A DNA stretch of 64,000 nucleotides from Lepus europaeus (GCF_033115175.1 NC_084827.1:119939701-120003700), one strand, 5' to 3'; counted from the stretch's first letter, positions 12,301 to 24,405 are shown. Made by a program: numbers and translations. The notes: generated by a model from the sequence alone, not told the origin.

Positions 12301-13147
12301 CTTAGAAAATACTCCAGCAGCACAGGCAGTCAAAACCAAAATTAACATTTGGGATTGCATCAAATTGAGAAGTTTCTGTACTGCAAAAGAAACAGTCAGG
12401 AAAGTGAAGAGGCAACCAACAGAATGGGAAAAAATATTTGCAAACTATACTACAGATAAAGGATTGATAACAAGAATCCACAAAGAAATCAAGAAACTCC
12501 ACAACAACAAAACAAACAACCCACTTAAGAGATGGGCCAAGGACCTCAATAGACATTTTTCGAAAGAGGAAATCCAAATGGCCAACAGACACATGAAAAA
12601 ATGTTCAAGATCACTAGCAATCAGAGAAATGCAAATCAAAACCACAATGAGGTTCCATCTCACCCCGGTGAGAATGGCTCACATTCAGAAATCTACCAAC
12701 AACAGATGCTGGAGAGGATGTGGGGGAAAAGGGACACTAACCCACTGTTGGTGGGAATGCAAACTGGTTAAGCCACTATGGAAGTCTGTCTGGAGATTCC
12801 TCAGAAACCTGAATATAACCCTACCATACAACCCAGCCATCCCACTCCTTGGAATTTACCCAAAGGAAATTAAATTGGCAAACAAAAAAGCGGTCTGCAC
12901 CTTAATGTTTATTGCAGCTCAATTCACAATAGCTAAGACCTGGAACCAACCCAAATGCCCATCAACAGTAGACTGGATAAAGAAATTATGGGACATGTAC
13001 TCCATAGAATACTATACAGCAGTAAGAAACAACGAAACCCGGTCATTTGCAACAAGATGGAGCAATCTGGAAAACATCATGCTGAGTGAATTAAGCCAGT
13101 CCCAAAGAGAAAAATATCATTTGTTTTCCCTGATCGGTGACAACTGA
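9334..13147 (+). pseudogene. L1 ORF2 (endonuclease / reverse transcriptase), inactivated
   Basis: The first segment (9334-10446, 370 residues) is the APE-like endonuclease: N14 in LNVNGLN, E43 in LQET, D145 and N147 in GDFNTP, and H230 in SDH are present. The expected Asp at 205 is His (RIHHILG, CAC at 9946-9948). The second segment (10586-11815) is the reverse transcriptase with [14 protein letters not shown] and FADD (11432-11443). The third (11858-13147) holds the C-terminal Cys-rich motif (CWRGC at about 12708, THCWWEC after it) and ends LIGDN. Defects: frame 1 to 3 near the A9 run at about 10390, frame 3 to 2 at about 10530-10550, a TAA at 11813-11815, and a 9-bp loss near 11880 relative to the copy at 38630. 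A working protein cannot be made. Confidence 0.94.
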
Positions 13148-14580
13148 GCACCAAAAGGGAAACCTGTTAAGTGAAATGGACACTATAAGAAACAATGAAC
13201 TGATCAGCTCTTGTTCTTACTTTAGATGTACAATGTAATACTTTATCCTTTTTATTATTTGTTGTTGTTGTTGTTCTAGTACTAGTGGTTGAACTCTGTA
13301 ATTAACACACAATTATTCTTAGGTGTTTAAATTTTAACTGAAAAGTGATCCCTGTCAAATTTAAGAGTGGAAAAAGAGAGGGAGGAGATGTACAATTTGG
13401 AACATGCTCAATCGGACTTGCCGCAAATGGTGGAGTTAGAAATGTGCCAGGGGATTCCAACACAATCCCATCAAGGTGGCATCTACCAATGCCATCGCAC
13501 TAGTCCAAGTGATCAATTTCAGCTCACAATTAATGGCTCTGATAGGTCTAAGAGTCAAAGGGATCACACAAACAAGACAAGTGTCTGCTAATACTAACTG
13601 ATAGAATCAAAAAGGGAGAGAAAGATCCAACATGGGAAGTGGGATACACAGCAGACTCATAGAATGGCAGATGTCCTAAACAACACTCTGGCCTCAGAAT
13701 CAGCCCTCAAGGCATTCGGATCTGGCAGAAGAGCCCATGAGAGTATTGTAGGCATGGAAAGCCAAGATACCATGGAAAAAAAAAAAAAAGACCTAAATGA
13801 AAAATCTCTGTGAGTGAGATCCCAGTGGAAAGAACGGGGCCATCAAAGAAGGAAGTACCTTTCTCTGAAGGGAGGAGAGAACTTCCACTTTGACTGTGAC
13901 CCTATCGGAATAAGATCAAAGTCAGCGAACTCTAAAGGCTTCCACAGCCATGGCAACTCATGACTAGAGCCTAGGGAGATTACTGACGCCATGAACAGGA
14001 GTGTCAAATTGTTGGGTCAGCAACAGGAGTCACTGTGTACTTACATCCCATGTGGGATCTGTCCTTAATGTGTTGTCTAATGTGCAGTGATGCTATAACT
14101 AGTACTGAAACAGTATTTTTACACTTTGTGTTTCTGCGTGGGTACAAACTGATGAGATCTTCACGAATTATATACTGAATCGATCTTCTGTATATAAAGA
14201 GAATTGGAAATGAAAAAAAAAACAACCTGGTGTTAAATCGGAAATGGCATAGAAAATTAATTAATTTTTAAAAAACTATTATGTAGGATCTCTGTCTTTA
14301 ATGTGCTGTACATTGTTATTTGATGCTATAATTAGTACTCCAATGGTAGTTTTTTCACTTTGTGTTGCTATGTGGGCAAACTGTTGAAATCTTTACCTAA
14401 TATGTACTAAACTGATCTTCTGTATATAAAGAGAATTGAAAATTAATCTTTATGTGAATGGAAGGGGAGAGGGAGTGGGAAAGGGGAGGGTTGCGGGTGG
14501 GAGGGAAGTTATGGGAGGGGGGAAGCCATTGTAACCCATAAGCTGTACTTTGGAAATTTATATTCACTAAATAAAAGTTA
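13148..14580 (+). other. L1 3' UTR with internal duplication and G-rich tract
   Basis: This is a 1.4-kb 3' UTR. A unit containing GATGCTATAACTAGTACT, CACTTTGTGTT and GATCTTCTGTATATAAAG occurs twice (about 14030-14222 and 14278-14455), offset by about 233 bp. A G-rich purine tract follows (about 14459-14525), the type of tract known in mammalian L1 3' UTRs to form G-quadruplexes. An AATAAAA-like end lies just before the poly(A). Confidence 0.85.
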
Positions 14581-14604
14581 AAAAAAAAAACTTCCATGTA
14601 TCTG

Positions 14605-15629
14605 TATAATATCCACAGTGCCTCTGGTTGGTTACTAATTTTATTTCATTGTGGTCTGAGAAAATATCTGATTTCAATTTTTGAAAATCAGTTAAGGCTT
14701 ATTTTGTGGCCTAGTGAAGGATCTATTCTGGAAAAATACTCCATACACTGATGAGAATATATATTTTGCAGCTGCTGGAAGAAGCATTCCACAAATGTTA
14801 AGTCCATTTGGTCTGTAGCACAGTTTAACTCCAGTGTTTCACTGTTGATTTTCTGTCTAGATTACCAACACCCAGGGTGTTCAAGTCCCCAAATACCATT
14901 GTTGTAGAGCTTGTACCTCCTTTAGATTAAAAAAAAAAGTATTTGATTTACATAGTTGGGTGGTCCAGTTTTGTACGTAATATATGTATTTGCAATTTTT
15001 ATATCCTCTCTCTGAACTGATTCTTTTATCTTATTTAATGTGTGTCTGAAGTGAGTTTCTTGTACGCAACATACGGTTGAGTCTTGATTTTTACCCATTC
15101 AGATGGTCTATATCCTTTAATGGGCAAATTTAACCCATTTACATTCAAGGTTATTATTATAAATAACAAGTTACTTCTGTCATTTTGTACACTAATTTCT
15201 GGCTGCTTTCTATATCCTGTTACTTTCTCCCTCTCTTATTGTTAATCTTTGTGGTTTGCTGGCTTTCTGCATTGATAAAGTTTGATTCCTTTCTCTTTCT
15301 CATCTGTGGATCTACTCTACCAGTGAGTTTTTATTTTTGTGGCTTTTCATGAGGGCTTATTGTCCTACTGCTTATAGATGTAGGGCTTCCTCAAACACTT
15401 CCTGTAAGGCTGGTGTAGTGGTGATGAATTTTCTGTTTCTGATTATCTGAGAAAGACTTGACTTCTCCTTCGTTTCTGAAGGCTAGCCTTGATGGGTATA
15501 GAATTCATGGCTGATAGTTCTTTTCTCTTTCAGCACTCTGAATATATCACTCCATTCTCTTCTGATCTACAGGGTTTCTGCTGAAAGATTTGCTGTTAAC
15601 ATAATGAAAATTCCTTTAAATGTGACTTC
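14605..15629 (-). mobile_element. Ancient L1, reverse orientation, segment 2
   Basis: Continues the element of 5530-7109 after the nested CSINEs and L1. The stretch TTTCATTGTGGTCTGAGAAA and the following sequence are typical of the reverse complement of old mammalian L1 ORF2 and internal regions. It is interrupted again at 15630 by an L1 3' end. Confidence 0.8.
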
Positions 15630-15642
15630 ATATTTTCCTCTT

Positions 15643-16219
15643 TTTTTTAAACTTTCATTTAATGAATATAAATTTCCAAAGTACAGCTTATGGATTACAA
15701 TGGCGTCCCCCCCACACACACAAGTTCCCTCCCACCCGCAACCCTCCCCTTTCCGGCTCCCTCTCCCCTTCCATTCACATCAAGATTCATTTTCATGTCT
15801 CTTAAATACAGAAGATCAGTTTAGTATGTATTAAGTAAAGATTTCATCAGTTTGCACCCACATAGAAACACAAAGTGAAAAATACTGTTTGAGTACTAGT
15901 TATAGCATTAAATCACAATGTACAGTGCATTAAGGACAGAGATCCTACATGAGGAGTAAGTGCACAGTGACTCCTGTTGTTGACTTAACAATTTGACACT
16001 CTTGTTTATGGCATCAGTAATCTCCCTAGGCTTCAGTCATGAGTTGCCAAGGCTATGGAAGTCTTTTGAGTTCGCCAACTTCGATCTTATTCTGATAGGG
16101 TCATAGTCAAAGTGGAAGTTCTCTCCTCCCTTCAGAGAAAAGTATCTCCTTCTTTGATGACCCGTTCTTTCCACTGGGATCTCACTCATGGAGATCTTTC
16201 ATTTAGGTCATTTTTTTTT
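15643..16219 (-). mobile_element. L1 3'-UTR-only insertion, reverse orientation
   Basis: Poly(T) and the reverse complement of the L1 3' end (AAATTTCCAAAGTACAGCTT) start at about 15643. The C-rich complement of the G-rich tract is at about 15705-15775. The TSD ATATTTTCCTCTT lies at 15630-15642 and 16220-16232. Only one copy of the 3'-UTR unit is present, unlike the element at 7838. Confidence 0.92.
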
Positions 16220-16232
16220 ATATTTTCCTCTT

Positions 16233-17457
16233 GATGCTTAAGAATTCTCTCTTTGACTTGTGACAGTTTGATCACAATTTGCCTTGGAGAGGACCTCTTT
16301 GGGTTATGTCTCCTTGGGGTTCTTTGAGCTTCATGGATGTAGATGTTCATTTATCTTTTAAGATTTGGGAATTTTTCAGCTATTATTTCTTAAAATACAC
16401 CTCCTGTGCCTTTCTCCAATTCTTCTCCCTCTGGAATTCCTATAATGTGAATATCTATTTAATGGTGCCCCTATAGGTGTTGCAGGCTTTCTTCATTCCC
16501 TTTCATTCATTTTTCTTTGTTTTCCTACGATTGGCTTAATTCAAAAGACCTGTTTTCAAGTTTGGAAACTGTTTTTTCTGCTTGATCCAGTCACTTATTG
16601 TGGATCTCAATTGTATTCATTTTGTTCATTGAATTCTTTAGCTGCAGGACTTCTGTTTGGCTCTTCTCTGTGATACCTTTCCCTATGTTGAATACATTAC
16701 TCAAATTATTAATCACTTTATTTCTTTAAAGTGTTGGTCCATACTCTCTTCTAGTTCACTGAACATCCTCAAGACTGGTATACAGAATTCCCTTTCAAGT
16801 ATTTCTTTAATTTACTCTTCTTTGAAAACTATTACTGAAAAATTATTGTGTTCCCTTGAAGGTGGCATGTTTTCTTGCTTTTTTACATTTCTTGTGTCCA
16901 CACATTGATATCTGTGCTGGTACAACAGTAACTTTTTCCAATCTTATAGCTTTTTTTCTTTAAGGAAACGACTAAGGTGTTGATTTGCTATGGTGTGTTG
17001 GCTTTGATTCTGAGTGGGCACAGCACAGCACTTTCTGTGTGGTTTCTTCAGCTGTACACCTTGTCAGCAATGTCTGTGGCTTCACCAGTAGCTAAGCCTG
17101 CAGGTGTTTGGTAGCACAGAGATGCAGAACAATTTTTCTAGAGACAGAGCTGCTGCCTGGCTGACTGCAGCACTGGACACAGGTGCCAGTAGAAACTGAG
17201 GGCCAGCAGTCCTGCGGCACACTCCGCAGTGGGTAGAGCTGCCGTCTGGTTTGTGGTCAAGTTGGGTGAAGGCATTTGCAGGTCTCCAGCTGTGGGTCAG
17301 CTCCCACTCTGTGAAGTTCACCTATTCCCTGAAGGTTTCAAAACTGAAGTATCAACCATTCTGCTAGGCCTAGATTTGGAGTACTTGGGGTTATGGTGTT
17401 ACAGCCACCTGTGTGAGCAGCACAGGATGACAGCAGAGTCTCAGAAGTGGAGCTACA
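16233..17457 (-). mobile_element. Ancient L1, reverse orientation, segment 3 (5' region)
   Basis: The stretch reading CTTTGACTTGTGACAGTTTG and GACCTCTTTGGGTTATGTCT is characteristic of the reverse complement of the 5' part of old L1M-type elements. It continues directly from 15629 once the L1 at 15643 is removed. No coding frame remains. Confidence 0.75.
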
Positions 17458-17820
17458 GGGCTGGCGCTTTAGTGTAGTAGGTTAAGCCTCCATATAGGTA
17501 CCTGTTGGAGTCCCAGCTGCTCCTCTTCTAATTCAGCTCCCTACTGATGGCCTGGGAAAACAGTGGAGAATGGACCAGGTACTTGGGCCCCTGTATCCAT
17601 GTGGGAGACCCAGAAGAGGCTCCTGGCTCCTAGCTTCAGATCAGATCAGCTCCAGCCGTTGTGGCCATTTGGGGAGTGAACCAGCAGATGGAAGCTCTCT
17701 CTTTCTCTCTCACTCTCTTTTTCTCTCTCTTTGTCTCTCCCAAGACCCCCACACTTCTGCCTCTTAAATAAATAAATCTTTAAAAAAAAGAAAGAAAGAA
17801 AGAAAGAAAAGAAAAGAAAG
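17458..17820 (+). mobile_element. CSINE with AAAG-repeat tail
   Basis: Head GGGCTGGCGCTTTAGTGTAG, CSINE body, CT-rich tract and AAATAAATAAATCTTT, then a run of AAAG/AAAAG units (about 17785-17820). It sits inside the ancient L1. No clear TSD was found. Confidence 0.88.
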
Positions 17821-17825
17821 CAGTA

Positions 17826-18138
17826 GGGGTCGGCGCTATGGCTCACTTGGTTAATCCTCTGCCTGTGGCACCGGCATCCCATATGAGCACCGAGTTCTAG
17901 TCCCGGTTGCTCCTCTTCCAGTCCAGCTCTCTGCTGTGGCCCAGGAGGGCAGTAGAGGATGGCCCAAGTGCTTGGGCCCCTGTACCCGCATGGGAGACCA
18001 GGAAGAAGCACCTGGTTCCTGGCTTTGGATCGGTGCAGCACCGGCCGTAACGGCCATTTGGGGAGTGAACCAACGGAAGGAAGACTTTTCTCTCTGTCTC
18101 TCTCAATGTCTATAACTCTATCTGTCAAATAAAAAAAA
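17826..18138 (+). mobile_element. CSINE, directly after another CSINE
   Basis: Head GGGTCGGCGCTATGGCTCAC, full body and a short A-rich tail. It starts at the tail of the copy at 17458, so it probably inserted into that A-rich tail. Confidence 0.88.
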
Positions 18139-18645
18139 GTAGTATTTCTGCACAGTGGCTACTAGCCCTAGTGGGAAATGCACCCTAGCAGTGAGTCCAG
18201 TTTCAAGATGGTGCTGAATGGTAGCAGCTGAAGTCACAAGGAATGGGGGTATTCGACATGAGCTCCAACTGTGTGACACTAGAGCTATGCAAACTCAGGG
18301 CAACTCTCCAAACTGTGATCATGTCTCTGAGGGCTGTGACAATCCCTTGTGCAGTCTTCTGTGGTGGGAACAGGGGCCTCCAGCTCACCATTTCCCCATC
18401 AACAGAAGCTTTCCTGATTCCAAGAATATCTGAGAGGGGGAAACACTGGGCAGGGTGCCTCACTGTCCTCTCTGTGGTATCATGTGGGGTTCTCATGCTC
18501 CACAGGGATCTTGCTGCTTCTGACACTATCCAGCACACATCCTCAGTCTCTCCAGTCAGAACACAGTTGTTTATTCTCTGTAGTGATCTCTTCTGCAGAA
18601 GGGATGGGTGACAAACAGCTCTACTCAGCCATCTTGCTGATGCCA
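18139..18645 (-). mobile_element. Ancient L1, reverse orientation, segment 4 (5' UTR end)
   Basis: The stretch ending in CTCAGCCATCTTGCTGATGCC (about 18626-18645) resembles the reverse complement of the 5' end of old L1 elements, which begin with a GGCAAGATGGC-type sequence. That would make the host element close to full length before it was split. Frames at 18203-18646 are chance. Confidence 0.6.
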
Positions 18646-18892
18646 CTCTCCTGCAAATATGTGAGCTGATGAGCTAACTTCAAGGAGCTGGTAGTACCTT
18701 CTATCATCCTCAGATCTGAATATTATGTAGAGGAATTAAATCTTTTTGGCTTCTTACTATAGTTCTAGAGCTAATTCAAGAAATACCTCATAATGCACAA
18801 ATGTGCTAAGACAATTCTCATACTAAGGAATATCATTCACCCAAACTGTCTCATGTGGAAGTTTTTTAGTAAGTACACTGAATGCCATTCCA

Positions 18893-19228
18893 TTTGTATT
18901 TTTAAGATTTTATTTATTTATTTGAGAAATGGGGTTACAGATAGAGAAAGGGGGAGAGAGAGAGAGGTCTTCCATCTGCTGGTTTACTCTTCAAATGGCA
19001 GCAATGGGCAGAGCTGGGCCAAGCAGAAGCCAGAAACCTGGAGCTTCTTCCAGGTCTCCCACACGAGTGCAGTGGCCCAATCATTTTGGCCATCTTCTAC
19101 TGCTTTCCCAGGTCATAGCAGAGAGCTGGATTGGAAGTGGAACAGCCAGGACTAGAACCAGAACCCATATAGGATGCCAGTGCCACAGGCAGAGACTAAG
19201 TCTACTATGCAACAGCGTAGGCCCTGAT
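18893..19228 (-). mobile_element. CSINE, reverse, full length
   Basis: TSD TGCCATTCCA at 18883-18892 and 19229-19238. The reverse strand carries the whole CSINE, with a head complement ending GCGTAGGCCCTG. Confidence 0.92.
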
Positions 19229-19238
19229 TGCCATTCCA

Positions 19239-20910
19239 AAGAGAATACATTTGCAATGAGCCAAGGAGAAAGTTATTTGATCAGGGTGGGTGATAGTTAG
19301 TTTCTTGTTGTTCACATCTACTCAGTTTGCCAATTCCTGGAAGACACAACACCACAGAGGCCTTTCCTAGAAGCACAGGAAATCGGGGGAACACAGCATG
19401 GCTCTTTGTATCTGTTTAACTCAGCTGAGTCACTGCACTCAATTCTTTGTGCTAAAGAAGTCACTTCTCATGTGTCTCAGATGAATTCACAAACCCCAGC
19501 CACTTACTACACATACATGATGATCAAGTAGGGCAAATCCATCATTGCACCTAGAAAATAAACACAATGTTTGTCTTGCTAGGGGTAGCCATCTTTACAC
19601 ATAAAATGGAGCCCCCTTTTTTTTATTTCACCATTCTTCACTTTAATTTCAACAGTAAGTAATTAAAACAAGAGAACTTGATGCTTCATCATGTTTAAGA
19701 GGCAAATTGTTAATTAGGGAAAAAATAAGATAATTTACTATGAAAGTCAGACTCCAGTACTATTCCTTCTGCTACAGTCACCAAAGACAAAGCTGGGGCA
19801 AGCCCTGGCCTAAGGAGTAATGATTCTGAGTAAATGACCATGGCTCATTAAATCCACTCAAATCATGGAATTTGATCTGAATTTGATCTGAAGTTCATGA
19901 AAAGCAGAATACTCTTAAAACAGCACAGTTGAACAAAGTAAGTCCAGGAACAATAGAATTGGAGCCTACCCAATAAACATTGTTGGCTTTGAAAGAATGA
20001 CACCAGGCCACTGGGTCTTACAATACTTTTCCAGTCCAAATGGAAAGCCCTTCTAAAGCTATGCATCTCTTTCAATTCATTCAGTCATCAACAATAAAAC
20101 TGCTTTGACTGGATCAATTTAATACTTGGTAGAATCCTAAATTTTATGAATGTATGCTAGCTGCTTATTTTGGCCACTTTTGCAAAGCTGTAGCTAGCAT
20201 TATATGGAAAGCTCTAGATGGAAATTCTATTTCTTCAGGGCAACTATTACAAAGAGAACAAAAAGGGAAGGGTTCCTGGAGCCCTGTAAGCACAGAAAGG
20301 AGAGGCAGAGTGCCGGAAACAGGCATGCTGGTAACTCATGGTCTCTTTGCAGACCTTTAGCATCTTCAGAGTAGCACCAGACCATATCCACAGAGAGACA
20401 GACCCTCCTTGGATCTCCTCAAGGAATGGCAGGGCTCCTGGTTTCTTGCAGTGACCACGCCTACCATTTCAAACAATCCTTCCCTGTTGTAGGGCAGCAT
20501 GTGAGGCTCCTCAAAATGTTAAAGGTCTTCCACACAACCCCAATTGACTGTCTTTCTTACCGACATACTCTTTCCCCTGTCACTTCCTTGACTTTCCTCC
20601 AATCACAGTTACCTAGGGTGCTATTTTCCCTGTATTTCTGCTAAGCAAGTCTACAACTGTCTCTAAATGGCTTTCTGGGTTAAAAGCATTCTTTACATTA
20701 AATGGCAGAAAAGAAAACACATTCCCCTCAGAGTAGGGAGATGGAGGACTTGTGGCTGACTGCATTTACAGTAGAGTAAGTTGTGTGCCTTAGTTGAGAG
20801 GGTACAGGACAGTCTTTCCTGTTAGCTTCCATTGCAAAGAACACACCATCACACTTGTGACAAGGAGGAAATGCACGTTAGTTACTATAAAAGATAGCTG
20901 TATCTAGGAA
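19239..20910. other. Intergenic, no supported gene
   Basis: About 1.7 kb without a recognisable repeat or coding signal. Short frames (20154-20360, 20426-20644) have no family resemblance that I can see. Confidence 0.4.
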
Positions 20911-20955
20911 GGTACTCCAAAAAGTTCATGGAAATGGAATTAAAACATTATTTGG
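20911..20955. mobile_element. Mariner-like short palindromic element, left part
   Basis: GGTACTCCAAAAAGTTCATGG is the terminal inverted-repeat type found in several places in this window. A CSINE interrupts it at about 20956; the rest may be at 21286-21345. Confidence 0.55.
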
Positions 20956-21285
20956 GGGGCCGGGACTGTGGCATAGCAGGTTAACCATCCGCCTGAAGCA
21001 CCAGCATCCTATATGGACACTGGTTCAAGTCCTGGCTGCTCCACTTCTGATCCAGCTCCCTGCTGATGGCCTGTGAAAGCAGTGGAAGATGGCCCAAGTT
21101 AATGGGCCCCTGCACTTGGTGGGAGACCTGGAAGAAGCTCCTGGCTTTGGATCGGCCCAACTACCACCATTGCTACAACATGGGGAGTGAACCAGTGGGT
21201 AGAAGACCTCTCTCTCTATTTCTTCCTCTTTCTGTAACTCTGCCTCTCAAGTAAATAAATAAATCTTAAAACAAACAAAAAAAGA
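20956..21285 (+). mobile_element. CSINE, full length
   Basis: Head GGGGCCGGGACTGTGGCATAG, body, CT-rich tract and AAATAAATAAATCTTAAAAC tail. It splits a mariner-like short element. Confidence 0.9.
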
Positions 21286-21345
21286 TTTGAGTATAAAAAA
21301 TTTTGAAATCTGTGTATAGTTTTTTATATTACATATTTTCTATAT
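21286..21345. mobile_element. Mariner-like short element, right part
   Basis: AAAATTTTGAAATCTGTGTATAG followed by TTTTTTATATTACATATTTTC matches the internal part of the related element at 37823-37909. The terminal repeat is too decayed to recognise. Confidence 0.4.
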
Positions 21346-21489
21346 ACATTTTACAGATATTACACATATTTCTAAATTTGCATTTATCATATATTTGTAT
21401 TCATTTCTATAAATTTTAGGAAAATATTTCTAAGTCTTATACCAAAGTCAGTCTTTTTTTTAAAAGTATTAAGTTCCTTTTGTTTGTTT

Positions 21490-22632
21490 GTTTGTTATAT
21501 AGTTATTTTTATTTAATAAATGTGAATTTACAAAGTGCAACTTTTGTATTGTTGTGGCTTCCCCCCACCCAACCTCCCTCCCTCCCGTGGCCCTCCCCTC
21601 TCCCTCTCCCACTCCTATCCCGCCCTTCATCGAGTTTCATTTTCAATTACCTTCATATACTGAAGATCAACTTAGTATATACTAAGCAAGGATTTCAACA
21701 GGCTGCACTCACACAACCGCACAAGGTATAGGGTATTGTTCGACTAATAGTGTTGTTTTTAAGTTTCATAGTAAAACACATTAAGGACAGAGATTCTACA
21801 TGGGGAGCGTGTACCCAGTGACTCCCGTTGTTGATTTAACAATTGGCACTCTTATTTATGACGTCAGCAATCACCCGAGACTCTTGCTATGAGCTGTCTA
21901 GGCCATGGAAGCCCCTTGAGTTCACTGACTCTGAACTTGTTTAGTCAAGGCCGTGTCACAGTGGAGGTTCCTTCCTCCCTTCAGAGAAAGGCGCCTCTCT
22001 CCTTGATGGCCTGTTCCTTCTGCTGGAGTCTTGTTCACCAGGATCTTTCATTTAGATTGTTTTTTTGCCACTGTGTCATGGCTTTCCATGCCTGTGAGAC
22101 TCTCATGGACCTTTTAGCCAGATCCAAATGTCCCAAGGGTTGATTCTGAGGCAGGAGTGCTGTTTTGGGCATTTGCCATTCTATGAGTCTGCTGTGTGTC
22201 CTGCTTCCCCCGCAGGATCATTCTCTCCCTTTTAATTCTATCCTTCATTATTTGCTTACACTGGTCTCATTTGTGAAATCTCTTCGACACATACCCTATA
22301 TTTTTGATCTGTTGTGTATTTATACTTATCACTTTACCAAGTGCGCTGGCATTGGTACCTGCCTCCTAGGTAAGATTGAGTTGAAATCCCCTGGCACATT
22401 TCTAGTTCCACCATTGGAGGTAAGTCCGAGTGAGCATGTGCCAACCTATATATCTCCTCCCTCTCTTATTCCCACTCCTATGTTTAACAGAGATCACTTT
22501 TCTGTTAATTTTAAATGCCTAAGAGTGATTGTGCATTGATTACAGAGTTCAACCAGTGGTCATATGTAGAACAAACATAGCAACAACAACAACAAAAATA
22601 CTAAGAGGAATAAAATAGTAGGAAGATATGCC
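21490..22632 (-). mobile_element. Old L1 3' UTR, reverse orientation
   Basis: The complement of the L1 3' end (TGTGAATTTACAAAGTGCAAC) is followed by a C-rich tract (about 21562-21630). The long 3' UTR continues to segments matching 13150-13750 of the full-length L1. Only a single 3'-UTR unit is visible. It is more diverged than the copy at 15643. Confidence 0.85.
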
Positions 22633-24099
22633 TGTGCTTTCTGGAAAATACTCCAGGTTTCTGAGAAAGATATGACGATTTTTCAAAGAATTATTCAACT
22701 TTACCTCAAAAATCTTCATTCCAAACTCAAGGGCAGTTTCAAAGGTTTTTTTGAAGAATCCGGGCTCTTGTTTTCCCTGAGCTATTCAACTGGGAGCCTC
22801 TCAAGACATCTCTCCACCACAGCTCTGGCTGATGCAGAGGAGAGGTGGATGGTGACTGATGACTTCAGCTCACTGAGACAAGTAGGACAAGGCAGGGAAA
22901 TGGACCAGGAGAAGATAGCTGGGGGAGCTGTATATTGGAGGGTGGGGTTGGAGGAATGCACACAATATTCTCAGTCCTCATGATGACACTGAGGTCAGTT
23001 TCAGAGCATTCAGTCATATCTTCCAGAAGAATAATTAGAGAAGCAGACACAAGGGAGTGTTTCCAACGGAGGGAGCATGGGTAAAGGAAAGTGTGACATA
23101 AAGGGTTCTGGGGCTAGAGTCAGGGAGCAAGAAAGACCAAAGGGTAGAAACAGGCAGCCACCTCTCTAAAGGGATCTAGGCCAGAAAGGAGTTAGCTGCA
23201 GTTGCAGCCATAAGACAGGGCTATCAGACAGGGGCTGTGGCCGTTAGTGAGAAACCCAGCCAATGCCAACAATGGCTAAGCAGGGATGGAGCCTGGGTAT
23301 GAACACTACAAATTCTGTTGCTGGTTCTCCTCTCTGGCCGGATGCAAGAGAGGAAAGTCAGGAGCAAGACAGCAAGACAACCTTGAAGAACACAGAATAG
23401 AGAGTTCAATACAGAATGCAGGGAGGGACTATCCCACACAGCCAGGACCCTGAGGCCACTTGCAGAGACTGGCACAGAAAGATATAGAAGCCCAAAAGTC
23501 ATGTTTTGGACCACCACGTCTGAAGCTGGGCGTTTAACTTGTTTCTAAATGGGAAAACGGGAGAGAGGCTTTCCATGTATTAACTTATATTCTTTTCTTT
23601 CAATGTGAGTGAGGCACTGGGGCTCATCTGAACTAGACAGGAGTCATCACTGCATTTATACAAAACCTCAAAAGTAAGTCTCAGCTGACTCTGGCACTTG
23701 GTTCTCGAGGCACCTTTCAGCAGGACAAGTCAATAATTCAAGTCCTATTCAAAAACCCGAGGAAACAGACAGCCCAGCAAACTGGCACCAACTCCCCCTC
23801 TTGTAAGCAAATTGGCCACATGAATTGCAAACTTTTATGAAAAGGAAATCAACTACTGCTAGAAGGAATTTCTGCTCAGAATGACAAGGCTTCCAGGCAA
23901 GGCTCCCTTCAGCAGCGACCATGCCTCCCTCATCAGGAGTCACCAGCTTGAACTGTGTATCCATCTTGTTGTCCTTCCCTACTCACTCCTGATGCTGAAG
24001 AGCCTAGGGACAGGCAAAACTGGCCAGGGACAAGGCCATTGCTATTTCTCTGGTAACCGAGTATCCCTCTCCTACCCTCACCTTTAAAGTTCCTAAACC
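22633..24099. other. Intergenic, no supported gene
   Basis: No repeat or coding family recognised. The frame at 22672-22983 lacks any recognisable motif. Confidence 0.35.
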
Positions 24100-24405
24100 T
24101 AGGGCAAGGATTTGGCTTGATAATTAAGATGCTTGTATCGCATGTGGGAATGCCTCTGTTCTGGATTCCAGCTTCCTACTAAAGTGCACCCTAGGAGGCA
24201 GCAGGTGATAGCTCAAGTAATTGGGTTCCTACAACCTACTTGGAAGACCCGGATTGAGCTCCCAGTTCCTAGATTTGGCCCAGCCTGACTATGACTATTG
24301 CAGAGATTTGGGGAATAAACCAGCAGATGAAGGTTCTATCCTCCTACACCACCACCTACACTCTGTCACTTTGCCTTCCAAATAAAGTAAGGTGTTTTTT
24401 TTTTT
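24100..24405 (+). mobile_element. Old, diverged CSINE-family element
   Basis: It shares the order of CSINE landmarks (CTCAAGTAATTGGGTTCCT, a GGGGAATAAACCAGCAGATG block and an AAATAAAGTAAG tail). It belongs to an older variant also seen at 41155-41450. Confidence 0.75.

Larger units (their letters stand above)
7838..14590 (+). mobile_element. Nearly full-length L1 retrotransposon (rabbit L1)
   Basis: Order: G-rich 5' UTR (7838-8232), ORF1 (8233-9166, broken), spacer, ORF2 (9334-13147, broken), long 3' UTR (13148-14575), poly(A). It is flanked by a 15-bp TSD (A10 followed by CTTCC) at 7823-7837 and 14581-14595. It landed in the tail and TSD of the CSINE at 7498. The 5' end looks intact because it begins directly after the TSD and carries a GC-rich leader with a G18 run at about 8031-8048. 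Defects: frame loss in ORF1, two frameshifts and a stop in ORF2, and a changed endonuclease catalytic residue. It is therefore not autonomous. Confidence 0.95.

Noticed and set aside
8233..13147. Calling the L1 at 7838 active
   Set aside because: ORF1 and ORF2 both have frame breaks, ORF2 has an added stop, and the endonuclease lacks Asp205.
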